Below, piece by piece: positions 7,201 through 12,799 of a stretch of 12,799 bases of DNA. Under the pieces are notes generated by a model, which was given only the letters and a program-made list of their open reading frames with translations, had not been told where the DNA came from and ran no database searches. A program made the position numbers and the translations under genes. This DNA comes from JAIBJN01 sp035461525. GTDB lineage: Bacteria > Actinomycetota > Thermoleophilia > Gaiellales > Gaiellaceae. Each line of letters starts with the position of its first letter. Within the stretch, counting starts at the first letter, position 1. The stretch is from assembly GCA_035461525.1 (NCBI GenBank), contig DATHVD010000095.1, positions 1-12,799 on the forward strand, given 5' to 3'.

Positions 7201-7827
7201 ATGGAGGACCCGGGCCGGGACATGCGCCTCGAGAAGACCTTCGGCGCCGTCTGCAAGACGACGGGGTGCTCGGAGGCGCGCCGGCATACGCTCGAGGAGG
7301 TCGTCAACCTCGCCGTCGAGCTCGCGCGCGAGGGGCGCGAGGGGCGCAAGATCGGAACGCTCTTCGTCATCGGCGACGTCGAGTCGGTGCTCGACCAGTC
7401 GCGCTCGCTCATCCTCGACCCGCTCTACGGGCACCCGGACGACGTGCTGCGCGTCGAGCGGGCGGACTTCCGCGAGACGGTCAAGGAGCTGGCGCAGCTG
7501 GACGGGGCCTTCGTGCTCGGCGACGACGGCACGTTCGTCTCGGCGGGCCGCTACATCGACGTCGACGTGACCGATCCGACGAACTTCCTCCCCGGTCTCG
7601 GCACGCGTCACGCGGCCGGCGCCTCGATCTCGCGCACGACGGGCGCGATCGCGGTCGTCGTCTCGCAGAGCTCGGTCGTCCGCGTCTTCTCGCGCGGCGA
7701 AGTGCGGGCGGAGATCATCCCCGAGCTCTTCCTCCTCTCGCGCGAGCGGCTCTTCACGCGCGGCGCCGAGGTGACTCAGCTCCCCGAGGCCGGCGTCACC
7801 CTCGCGGTCGCGGCCGACGGCGCGTAG
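7201..7827 (+). CDS. Diadenylate cyclase (DisA_N/DacZ-type DAC domain), variant RHA motif
   Basis: Family members condense two ATP into the second messenger c-di-AMP. 208 residues, one domain: there is no DNA-binding tail as in DisA and no membrane segments as in CdaA, so it resembles the soluble single-domain type described in archaea (DacZ). The N-terminal helix carries LEEVVNLAVELAREGREGRKIGTLFVIGD (31-59). The first catalytic motif is intact: D101-G102-A103 in QLDGAFVLGDDGTFVSAGRY. The second is GLGTRHAAGASIS at 132-144, where the usual RHR reads R136-H137-A138. The TGAIAVVVSQSSVVRVF strand pair follows (147-163). Activity is probable but not certain because of the lost arginine. Start at ATG 7201 fits the leaderless pattern. 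The next gene begins 31 nt after its stop and may be co-transcribed. Confidence 0.88.
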   Translation: MEDPGRDMRLEKTFGAVCKTTGCSEARRHTLEEVVNLAVELAREGREGRKIGTLFVIGDVESVLDQSRSLILDPLYGHPDDVLRVERADFRETVKELAQLDGAFVLGDDGTFVSAGRYIDVDVTDPTNFLPGLGTRHAAGASISRTTGAIAVVVSQSSVVRVFSRGEVRAEIIPELFLLSRERLFTRGAEVTQLPEAGVTLAVAADGA

Positions 7828-7858
7828 CGCCTTCACGCCGTCGCGTTCCTCGCCTACG

Positions 7859-9145
7859 GTGGGGGGTATCGCGGCGCCCACGACACTGCCTGCACTCGAG
7901 GAGCGCGCCAGGGCTCTGCTCGAGGAGAACACCCAGACAGCCGAGCTCGACGGCCGACTGTACCGCTTCACGGTGCCCTCCGTGCGCGACTACCCGTTCC
8001 AGTGGTTCTGGGATTCGTGCTTTCACGCGATCGTGTGGTCGCGCTTCGACGCGGAGCGGGCCGCCGACGAGCTGCGCGGGCTGCTCGCCTTCCAGGACGA
8101 GGACGGGCTCATCCCCCACGTCGTCTTCTGGCGCGGCGACCTCGTCGCGCGCCTCCAATGGCACCACCTTGAGAGCCGGAACGCGGGGCGCGTCCCCTTC
8201 CACCGGACGCCTCACGCGACGGCGCAGATGCAGCCGCCCGTCGTCGCGCAGGCGGTGGAGCGGGTGGTGGACGCCGGCGCCGGCGACGCGTTCCTCGCGG
8301 AGACGCTCCCCGCGCTCGAGCGCTACCACCGTTACCTCGCCGGACGCCGCGACCCCGACGGCGACGGGCTGATCTCGGTGATCTCGCAGTTCGAAACCGG
8401 CCTCGACTTCACGCCCGCCTTCGACGAGGCGATCGGCGTCGGCCGGCGCGCCAACCCGGTGACGCTCCTCGCGCGGACGCGCATCCCGCAGCTCAAGAAC
8501 AAGCTGGCGAACTACGACGTCGAGCGCATCTTCCGCCGCTTCCGCCACCACCACGAGGACGTGCTCGTCAACGCGGTCTACGGCCAGGGGCTCCGGGCGC
8601 TCGCCCGGCTCGCCCTGCGGGCCGGGAACGAGCGGCTCGCCTTCTGGGCGACGGGAGCGGCCGACCGCGTCACCGCCGCGCTCCTCGAGCGCTGCTGGGA
8701 CGAGCGTCTCGGGCTCTTCGTCGGGCTCGCCGGCCCCGAGGAACGGCAGGCGAAGGTACGGACGATCCAGGGCCTCATGCCGCTCGTGCTCCCCGACCTC
8801 CCCGACGACGTCGTCGAGACGCTCACCCGCCACCTCGAGAGCCCGGCGACGTTCGGCGCTCCCTATCCCGTTCCGTCGGTGGCGCTCGACGAGCCGACCT
8901 TCACGCCCGACCACCGCATCCGCGGCTTCCGCTTCATCTGGCGCGGCCCGCTCTCCCTGAACACGAACTGGTTCCTGGTCCACGGCCTCCGCGGACACCG
9001 CCGCCAGGAGCTCGCCGAGCGGATCGCCGAGCGCTCGCGGGACGTCGTCGACCGCGGAGGGTTCAACGAGTTCTACGACCCGCTGAGCGGCCGGCCGGTG
9101 GGCGCCGAGCGCTTTGGCTGGGCGACGCTCGTCGCCGACATGTGA
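7859..9145 (+). CDS. GH63-like glycoside hydrolase (glucosylglycerate/mannosylglycerate hydrolase or trehalase-like, (alpha/alpha)6 barrel)
   Basis: 428 residues. The opening YPFQWFWDSCFHAIVWSRFD (45-64) is the substrate-entry motif of the (alpha/alpha)6-barrel enzymes of the GH63/mannosylglycerate hydrolase group. It is followed by GLIPHVVFW (83-91) and QPPVVAQAV (125-133), a segment FETGLDFTP with D183 as probable general acid, and FNEFYDPLSGRPVGAERFGW (402-420) with E404 as probable base. No signal peptide, so cytoplasmic. Likely substrates are glycosylated compatible solutes or trehalose-like sugars; the exact sugar cannot be told. The start is uncertain: GTG 7859 gives MGGIAAP, but TACGGT at 7855-7860 overlaps it and would put a leaderless 5' end at the in-frame ATC 7868. 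Alternatively it is translated from the upstream cyclase transcript. Confidence 0.85.
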   Translation: MGGIAAPTTLPALEERARALLEENTQTAELDGRLYRFTVPSVRDYPFQWFWDSCFHAIVWSRFDAERAADELRGLLAFQDEDGLIPHVVFWRGDLVARLQWHHLESRNAGRVPFHRTPHATAQMQPPVVAQAVERVVDAGAGDAFLAETLPALERYHRYLAGRRDPDGDGLISVISQFETGLDFTPAFDEAIGVGRRANPVTLLARTRIPQLKNKLANYDVERIFRRFRHHHEDVLVNAVYGQGLRALARLALRAGNERLAFWATGAADRVTAALLERCWDERLGLFVGLAGPEERQAKVRTIQGLMPLVLPDLPDDVVETLTRHLESPATFGAPYPVPSVALDEPTFTPDHRIRGFRFIWRGPLSLNTNWFLVHGLRGHRRQELAERIAERSRDVVDRGGFNEFYDPLSGRPVGAERFGWATLVADM

Positions 9146-9163
9146 GGCCGAGGACGCCCGCCT

Positions 9164-9177
9164 GCCCGCCGGCGGGC
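9164..9177. repeat. Perfect 14-nt palindrome GCCCGCCGGCGGGC
   Basis: Lies 18 nt after the glycosidase stop, before HemQ. It has no loop and no T-run, so as RNA it would form only a weak hairpin; a protein site or chance in GC-rich DNA are both possible. Confidence 0.3.
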
Positions 9178-9226
9178 GCCTCGAGCCCGCCTTCCAGGCT
9201 AGGCCGGACATCGTCACACGAGTGGG

Positions 9227-9232
9227 TACGAT
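9227..9232 (+). promoter_or_regulatory. -10 hexamer TACGAT, leaderless promoter of hemQ
   Basis: TACGAT, 6 nt (TGCGCC), then GTG 9239. Same spacing as at 5476, 5897 and 7201. Confidence 0.5.
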
Positions 9233-9238
9233 TGCGCC

Positions 9239-9949
9239 GTGTCCGCAGAGACTTCGACGCAATACGTCGCGTACACGCTCTACAGGGCCGATCCGGCCTG
9301 GCGACGGCTCCCGGTGGAGGAGCGGGCGGCCGCCAAGGAGGCGTTCGCCGACGTCGTCGAGGCGTGGTCGGAGCGCATGGAGCTCCGCTCCTACAGCCTC
9401 GTCGGTGTGCGGCCCGAGGTCGACTTCATGCTCTGGAAGCTCACCGAGCGCTACGACGACCTGCGCGAGCTCGGCGCCGACCTGAACGCGACGCCGCTCG
9501 CCGGCTGGGTCTCGACGCCCTACTCCTACCTCGCGGCGAGCGAGCCCTCCCAGTACTTCGAGCAGAAGAGCAAGCGGCACCGGCGGGTGATCCCGCGCGG
9601 CGCGCCGTACCTCGTCGTCTACCCGTTCGTGAAGAAGCGCGAGTGGTACTCGCTGACGATGGACGACCGCCGGCGCGCGATGCAGGAGCACGCGGCCGTC
9701 GGCAGCCGATTCGTCACGATCACGAACCACACGACGTACTCGTTCGGGATCGACGACCAGGAGTTCATGACCGCGTTCGAGTGCGAGGAGCCGTCCGACT
9801 TCCTCCAGCTCATGAAGACGCTCCGCGAGACCGAGGCCAGCCGCTATACCGAGCGCGACACGCCGATCTTCGTCGGCACCGCCGAGCCGATCCGCGAGCT
9901 CCTCGACTCCCTCGACGGCGCCTCCTCCCGCGTCGCCCCGGGTCGGTAG
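9239..9949 (+). CDS. hemQ: Coproheme decarboxylase HemQ (ChdC), chlorite dismutase family
   Basis: Last enzyme of the coproporphyrin-dependent heme pathway of actinobacteria and Firmicutes: two oxidative decarboxylations turn coproheme into heme b, using peroxide. 236 residues. The N-terminal ferredoxin-like half has QYVAYTLYRADPAWRRL (8-24) and FMLWKLTERYDDLREL (63-78). The C-terminal half has PYLVVYPFVKKREWYSL, with Y137 in the position of the catalytic tyrosine, MDDRRRAMQEH (141-151), and ITNHTTYSFGIDDQEFMTAFE (161-181), where H164 is the likely proximal heme ligand. It lacks the charged distal residues of true chlorite dismutases as far as can be judged by eye. No other heme genes are visible nearby. 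The GTG start is set by the leaderless spacing. Confidence 0.93.
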   Translation: MSAETSTQYVAYTLYRADPAWRRLPVEERAAAKEAFADVVEAWSERMELRSYSLVGVRPEVDFMLWKLTERYDDLRELGADLNATPLAGWVSTPYSYLAASEPSQYFEQKSKRHRRVIPRGAPYLVVYPFVKKREWYSLTMDDRRRAMQEHAAVGSRFVTITNHTTYSFGIDDQEFMTAFECEEPSDFLQLMKTLRETEASRYTERDTPIFVGTAEPIRELLDSLDGASSRVAPGR

Positions 9950-10019
9950 GCTCGGCGTAACGAGTCGCCCCTTCCCGCGCGTGCCCTGCGTCGGCGCCGC
10001 CGTGTCCGCCTCGGCCACG

Positions 10020-10227
10020 CCCGGGGTCTGACCCCTGACACGTCCCCGGAAGCCGTGAAATGTGGAAAAAGGGACGTCTGGCAGGGACGAGGAATCGGCC
10101 GGGCCGCCGCCAGGACGCCCAGGAATCACGGCTGCTCGATCCCCGTGGCCATGGCCCTTGGAGCCTTTCCACATGTTTCGGCCGGACTTGCCGCCCTCTT
10201 CGGCCGCGGCGGGGGTCAGACCCCGGG
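10020..10227. mobile_element. MITE- or REP/REPIN-like element with perfect 16-bp terminal inverted repeats
   Basis: The ends are CCCGGGGTCTGACCCC (10020-10035) and its exact reverse complement (10212-10227). Each end is itself nearly palindromic around GGGGTC-GACCCC. Inside, further arms pair: 10052-10068 and 10166-10182 share ATGTGGAAA in inverted order (13 of 17 positions), so the whole 208 bp can fold back on itself. There is no open frame of note. It fills the gap between the converging hemQ and the membrane pair, a typical place for such elements. A transposase is not present, so it would be non-autonomous. No target duplication is evident. Confidence 0.65.
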
Positions 10228-10272
10228 GGTGGCCCGGAGGGACGGCGCGCGCTGCCCGGGACCAGGAACCCG

Positions 10273-10641
10273 TCAGTAGCCGTACGTGTGCTCGTCGCGC
10301 CAGACGCGCCACATCGCGAAGACGCCGCCGGCGAGGGCGAGGAGCGAGGCGACCGTGTCGAGCCCGGTGCGGTCGAACCAGGGGAAGAAGAGCAGGAGGA
10401 CGGCGGCGATCGCGAGCGCGGCGCCTCCGTAGAAGACGAGCCGGGAGCGCAGCGGCCACTCGGCGATCTCCTCCCGGCGTCGCCGCCAGAGCGTGAAGAG
10501 CACGTACGCGATCGCGACGAGGAACAGAACCTGGACGAAGATGAGGACGATGACGAGCCCCGCACCGAGCTGGAGCAGGGTGATCACCGCCGCGACGGCG
10601 ACGATGATGGCGAAGCCGCGGAGGGTCGGGCTGACGCTCAC
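10273..10641 (-). CDS. Small multi-pass membrane protein of unknown function
   Basis: 122 residues from GTG 10641. Hydrophobic segments at about 9-29, 30-51, 68-86 and 94-112 suggest four membrane spans. A basic loop RRRREE (53-58) follows the second span, indicating the inside. The C-terminus is WRVWRDEHTYGY. I recognise no family. Its start overlaps the stop of the upstream gene by four bases (GTGA), so the two are translationally coupled and probably work together. Confidence 0.75.
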   Translation of the reverse strand: MSVSPTLRGFAIIVAVAAVITLLQLGAGLVIVLIFVQVLFLVAIAYVLFTLWRRRREEIAEWPLRSRLVFYGGAALAIAAVLLLFFPWFDRTGLDTVASLLALAGGVFAMWRVWRDEHTYGY

Positions 10642-10994
10642 ACGCCGGTCGTGTAGGCGCGGACGGACAGCGCGGTGGCGAGGAAGGCCGCGCCGGAGAA
10701 CCAGGCCAGCCGCCTGGCCGGCACCGGCGGCGCGTAGACCCACGGCGAGAGCGCCGCGAGCAGGGCAAGCGTGCCGTAGACCGCGTGGAGCCGATCGGGA
10801 GACGAGCTGCCGCCCGAGAGGAGCAGGAGCCCCGTGGCGACCTGACCGATCAGGAGCGCCTGCGCAAGTGCGAGCACGTGGGCGTAGACCCGCCCAGGGC
10901 TGCGCCGGCGCAGGAGGTAGGCGATCCCCCACCCCGCCGCGAGCAGGTTGGCGACGACGAGAACGACCGCGTTCACTGAGTGCAGGTCGCGCAT
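10638..10994 (-). CDS. Small four-span membrane protein of unknown function
   Basis: 118 residues from ATG 10994. Hydrophobic segments lie at about 8-28, 37-60, 70-90 and 96-113. Three histidines sit at or near span ends (H5, H39, H70) with the phrase RLHAVYGTLALLAA (68-81); this could suit heme binding but is only a guess. Basic residues RRRSPGR at 29-35 separate spans one and two. First gene of the coupled pair; its -10 box TAGGCT is 8 nt upstream and overlaps the divergent promoter of the truncated peroxiredoxin, hinting at old co-regulation with peroxide defence. Confidence 0.75.
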   Translation of the reverse strand: MRDLHSVNAVVLVVANLLAAGWGIAYLLRRRSPGRVYAHVLALAQALLIGQVATGLLLLSGGSSSPDRLHAVYGTLALLAALSPWVYAPPVPARRLAWFSGAAFLATALSVRAYTTGV

Positions 10995-11002
10995 GGGCGT
11001 TC

Positions 11003-11012
11003 AGCCTACAAT
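11003..11012. promoter_or_regulatory. Overlapping divergent -10 boxes (TAGGCT minus, TACAAT plus)
   Basis: On the minus strand TAGGCT (11008-11003) is 8 nt before ATG 10994. On the plus strand TACAAT (11007-11012) is 9 nt before GTG 11022. The two boxes share two bases, so RNA polymerase could occupy only one at a time. Confidence 0.45.
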
Positions 11013-11021
11013 CCGGTCCGA

Positions 11022-11156
11022 GTGGTCGAGGAAGGCAAAGAGGCGCCGGACTTCGAGCCGGCGAGCAACGGCGGCGAGCGCGTCCGGCTCTCCGACCTGC
11101 GCGGCCGCCCGGTGGTCCTCTACTTCTATCCCAACGCCGACCCGCGTAGAGCTTGA
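11022..11156 (+). pseudogene. Peroxiredoxin (AhpC/TSA, BCP-like), truncated before the catalytic cysteine
   Basis: From GTG 11022 the product begins like a BCP peroxiredoxin: MVEEGKEAPDFEPASNGGER, then VRLSDLRGRPVVLYFYPNAD up to residue 40. In the family the next residues are TPGCT, with the peroxidatic cysteine. Here they are PRRA and a stop, and nothing after 11141 resembles a peroxiredoxin in any frame I could follow. Only about 40 of roughly 155 residues remain and the catalytic centre is missing, so it cannot be functional. The breakpoint is sharp rather than a gradual decay, which suggests insertion, deletion or an assembly join. Reading the TGA as selenocysteine does not restore a family match. 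A second peroxiredoxin starts at 12730. Confidence 0.8.
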
Positions 11157-11162
11157 ACCGGT

Positions 11163-11193
11163 AAGGGCCGGGAGGCCCCCGCAACAGGCCCTT
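11163..11193. repeat. Inverted repeat AAGGGCC-N17-GGCCCTT just after the peroxiredoxin breakpoint
   Basis: A 7-bp perfect pair starting 22 nt past the breakpoint. The surrounding 11157-11283 has no convincing gene. It may mark the end of inserted DNA or a recombination site; the evidence is thin. Confidence 0.3.
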
Positions 11194-11283
11194 GTAGCTT
11201 TCGGCTGCCCGTCAGGAGAAGGCGACTGGCACACGGGGCGTCGACATCCGCGGGCAAGCTGATCGTCGACGAGGCATCAGGAC

Positions 11284-11311
11284 GGGAGGCCCCGCCGATG
11301 CGGGGCCTCCC
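11284..11311 (-). terminator. Strong hairpin terminator of the secreted-protein gene
   Basis: GGGAGGCCCCGC-CGAT-GCGGGGCCTCCC, a perfect 12-bp stem with a 4-nt loop, 26 nt past the stop of the minus-strand gene. Same style as the terminator at 6563-6586. Confidence 0.75.
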
Positions 11312-11337
11312 TCGATCGTTGCGGTTGGTTTCTGCCG

Positions 11338-11814
11338 CTAGTTGACGGGCACCGTCACCTGGTCGGCGAGCACGCCGTCCTCGAAGAGCGAGAGCGTGGC
11401 GTCGCCGAACGCCACGTCAACGACGTGTGCGGTCCACTGCCGGTTCGGGCAGGTTGGCGTGTTGGGAACGGTGGGATGGTCCGTCGTGATGCTGAACTGG
11501 AACTGGCCGTTTCGCGGCGTCGGCAGCGGTCCAGTGCCACCAGCGACATTGACCGCCGTGTCCTGGCCAGGGGCGATGTTTCCGCCCGGGTTTTCGCATC
11601 GAACCGACGCGATGCCGGCGGCCTCGACCGTGATCTCGAACGTCGTGCCACCCAGGCCGGCGACCTTGCCCGTGCACGCCACCTGCGTTCCGATGTCGGT
11701 GCACTGCGGCGCATTCGCACCGGCGGTGATGAAGTGGCCGCTCTGCGCGAGTGCCAAGCCTGCTGTGGCGAGCGCTACCGCCAACACAGCTATCAGGATG
11801 AGGAATCGCTTCAT
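11338..11814 (-). CDS. Secreted protein of unknown function
   Basis: 158 residues from ATG 11814, with an AAAGGG ribosome binding site about 5 nt upstream. The first 23 residues are a clear Sec signal peptide: MKRF, a hydrophobic core of Ile, Leu, Ala and Val, and ALA before Q24 as a signal-peptidase I site. The mature part is rich in Thr, Val, Gly and Pro with alternating strands (FEITVEAAG near 59-67, FQFSITTDHP near 105-114, WTAHVVDVAFGDATLSLF near 127-144), probably a beta-sandwich, and four cysteines (C38, C47, C73, C122) that could pair. I know no family for it. GC content and codon use are slightly softer than in the housekeeping genes. It lies in the region bounded by the broken and the intact peroxiredoxin. 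Confidence 0.8.
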   Translation of the reverse strand: MKRFLILIAVLAVALATAGLALAQSGHFITAGANAPQCTDIGTQVACTGKVAGLGGTTFEITVEAAGIASVRCENPGGNIAPGQDTAVNVAGGTGPLPTPRNGQFQFSITTDHPTVPNTPTCPNRQWTAHVVDVAFGDATLSLFEDGVLADQVTVPVN

Positions 11815-11910
11815 CTAGTCCCTTTCGTCGTGCCGCAGGGTGCGGCGTCTGGACGGGCAGACGCGATCGAGGGATGCGCCTGCCGACTACGTGAGTATCG
11901 TCCGGAGGGG

Positions 11911-11960
11911 CATCACCTCCCGTGTTCGAAGGAACATCATCTCCCTTCCAACCGAAAGGA
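11911..11960. repeat. Imperfect tandem repeat upstream of the secreted-protein gene
   Basis: Two units, 11911-11933 and 11935-11960, share CATCA(C/T)CTCCC at the start and CGAA(A/G)GGA-like ends. A short dyad TGTTC-GAAG-GAACA (11923-11936) spans the junction. It lies about 100 nt upstream of the minus-strand start and might hold a regulator site. Confidence 0.35.
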
Positions 11961-12051
11961 GGGGTGTCGCGGTCCGTCCGCCTCGATGAACACGCATGGG
12001 AGTCGGGGCGGACGCCTCTCGTTCTGAGATCCGCAAACGTCCGAATCGGAG

Positions 12052-12071
12052 GAAGCCGCAAGAAGCCGCAA
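12052..12071. repeat. Tandem duplication of GAAGCCGCAA
   Basis: Two exact 10-bp copies side by side in non-coding sequence. Likely replication slippage. Confidence 0.6.
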
Positions 12072-12220
12072 GACAATCGCCCTCCCGAAACCTCGGGCCG
12101 GACGAGCCTTTCATGCCGGCGACTTCGTGTCAAGCGGCGCGATGCTAGGAGTTCTGAAAAACACCACCTTTCGCAGGGGTCGCTGTCTCACGACAGAGGC
12201 GAAGAGGCTCGCCCGGTCGA

Positions 12221-12388
12221 TCATCTCGACGGCAGGGCGGAGGCCCGGCCGCTCCGACACGGCCCGCCGCCCGACACTCCAGTTTCCGGAAGAACGTCTA
12301 CGAGGTCGAGCTTGCACGCGGCACGAGTCCGCCCCCGCTGCCGGCGAACCCCCACGACGCGCTCGCCGACGATGGAGCGCGCGCTCAC
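12221..12388 (-). CDS. Doubtful small ORF, 55 residues
   Basis: GTG 12388 is preceded by GGGAGGTG at a suitable distance (GGGAGGTGTC then GTG). The product begins MSARSIVGERVVGVRRQRG and runs through KLDLVDVLPETGVSGGG, which looks protein-like at first but then becomes Arg/Ser/Pro-rich shadow. It might be a truncated gene start or chance. No family is recognised. Confidence 0.2.
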   Translation of the reverse strand: MSARSIVGERVVGVRRQRGRTRAACKLDLVDVLPETGVSGGGPCRSGRASALPSR

Positions 12389-12459
12389 GACACCTCCCGC
12401 GCGCCCTGAAGGTAAAGGCCGACCGAGAGGGAACCGATACAGGTGTGTGGCCGGGGCGT

Positions 12460-12486
12460 CCCCGGACTTTCCTTCCAAGTCCGGGG
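12460..12486. other. Perfect 10-bp hairpin with 7-nt loop
   Basis: CCCCGGACTT (12460-12469), loop TCCTTCC, AAGTCCGGGG (12477-12486). No T-run follows on the plus strand. It could be a terminator, an RNA leader structure on the minus strand, or part of a small RNA. The GGTTCAGC after it recalls a tRNA T-loop, but no tRNA can be folded around it. Confidence 0.5.
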
Positions 12487-12715
12487 TTCAGCATTCATGA
12501 CTGGGCCGCAGGTCATGGCGCCGCCCCGGCCGCCTCCGCCTTCGGGCTCGCTCTCCGGGCGACTCCCCTTCGGTCTGCGAGCCTGCGCCTCCTCCCTGCT
12601 CGCTGTGACACCTCGCCGCCAGACGGCGCGCGGCCTCCTGCCCAGCCAGGACGCCGAGCCCTGCGTCGGCCTCGGCCGGCGCGTCTGAGTGCTGCTCATG
12701 GCCGTCTCCGTTCGA

Positions 12716-12721
12716 TAGGGT
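12716..12721 (+). promoter_or_regulatory. -10 hexamer TAGGGT before the second peroxiredoxin
   Basis: TAGGGT, 8 nt (CCGGCCCC), then ATG 12730. No ribosome binding site is visible, so the transcript is probably leaderless or nearly so. Confidence 0.5.
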
Positions 12722-12729
12722 CCGGCCCC

Positions 12730-12799
12730 ATGCAGCTCCACGACGGCGATCCCGCCCCTGACTTCACACTCGTCTCTGACTCGGGCGAGGAGGTGTCGC
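12730..12799 (+). CDS. Peroxiredoxin (AhpC/TSA, BCP-like), first 23 codons, cut by the window edge
   Basis: MQLHDGDPAPDFTLVSDSGE and on is the characteristic start of a BCP-type thiol peroxidase (G-x-x-A-P-D-F-x-L, then a D-x-G turn). The catalytic cysteine lies outside the window. It differs clearly from the truncated copy at 11022 (MVEEGKEAPDFEPAS), so they are paralogues rather than a recent duplicate. The ATG is set by the family N-terminus and by the TAGGGT box 8 nt upstream. Confidence 0.8.
   Translation, partial: MQLHDGDPAPDFTLVSDSGEEVS

Larger units (their letters stand above)
12072..12729. other. Mostly non-coding stretch between the secreted-protein gene and the second peroxiredoxin
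   Basis: The non-coding region runs from 11815 to 12729. Its left part holds the repeats listed separately. In this part I find no protein with recognisable features on either strand, and the open frames present look like GC-rich shadows. It contains a doubtful small ORF (12221-12388), a hairpin (12460-12486) and the promoter of the next gene. Confidence 0.5.

Noticed and set aside
7796..10768. Long minus-strand open frame (990 codons)
   Set aside because: Antisense to the glycosidase, hemQ and the mobile repeat. Composition is that of a shadow frame.
11140..11165. GGTTCAAGCTC on the minus strand as a tRNA T-arm, hence an attachment site
   Set aside because: The five bases either side do not pair, and no other tRNA parts are present.
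11022..11283. Reading the TGA of the truncated peroxiredoxin as selenocysteine
   Set aside because: The residues before it (NADPRRA) do not fit the TPG context of peroxiredoxin Sec/Cys sites and the sequence after it has no peroxiredoxin similarity.
12440..12495. Possible tRNA around the hairpin at 12460-12486
   Set aside because: The stem is too long for a tRNA arm, and no acceptor or D arm can be formed around it.

Overview
The window is GC-rich, densely coded DNA with little space between genes. It most likely comes from an actinobacterium of the Thermoleophilia type (Gaiellales or Solirubrobacterales). That is an inference from gene content (an actinobacterial-type coproheme decarboxylase, a PruA-type dehydrogenase, UvrC), the base composition, and many genes whose start codon lies 6-9 nt after a TANNNT -10 hexamer with no room for a ribosome binding site, i.e. 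leaderless transcription.

Left part (1-5400): a partial alkyltransferase (ogt, minus) diverges from an L-glutamate-gamma-semialdehyde dehydrogenase (pruA, plus). Converging on pruA, and sharing its stop region, is a minus-strand FrnE/DsbA-family thiol oxidoreductase. Its only interruption is an in-frame TGA exactly where the first cysteine of the CxxC active site belongs, followed by a SECIS-like hairpin. I read it as a selenoprotein with a U-P-F-C active site, and it is the most interesting item here. Upstream on the same strand are uvrC and a sirtuin deacylase, separated by a 150-nt gap that holds two copies of a spaced dyad.

Middle part (5400-9950): two small membrane-anchored or exported cysteine-containing proteins with near-identical promoters; a decayed second copy of the sirtuin 5' end; a PRC-barrel protein with a sigma-B-like promoter, ribosome binding site and strong terminator; then a plus-strand series of a diadenylate cyclase (c-di-AMP synthesis, with an altered RHR motif), a GH63-like glycosidase and HemQ.

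Right part (9950-12799): a 208-bp element with perfect 16-bp terminal inverted repeats; a translationally coupled pair of small membrane proteins; a divergent peroxiredoxin gene cut off before its catalytic cysteine; a secreted protein with a strong terminator; about 0.9 kb of mostly non-coding sequence with short repeats and hairpins; and the first codons of a second, apparently intact peroxiredoxin. The stretch between the broken and the intact peroxiredoxin looks like inserted or rearranged DNA.

Taken together the genes lean towards redox and stress biology (selenoprotein thiol oxidoreductase, peroxiredoxins, HemQ, PRC-barrel), DNA repair (Ogt, UvrC, and a cyclase related to DisA) and amino-acid or sugar metabolism. 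Apart from the coupled membrane pair and possibly uvrC with the selenoprotein, most genes appear to have their own promoters.
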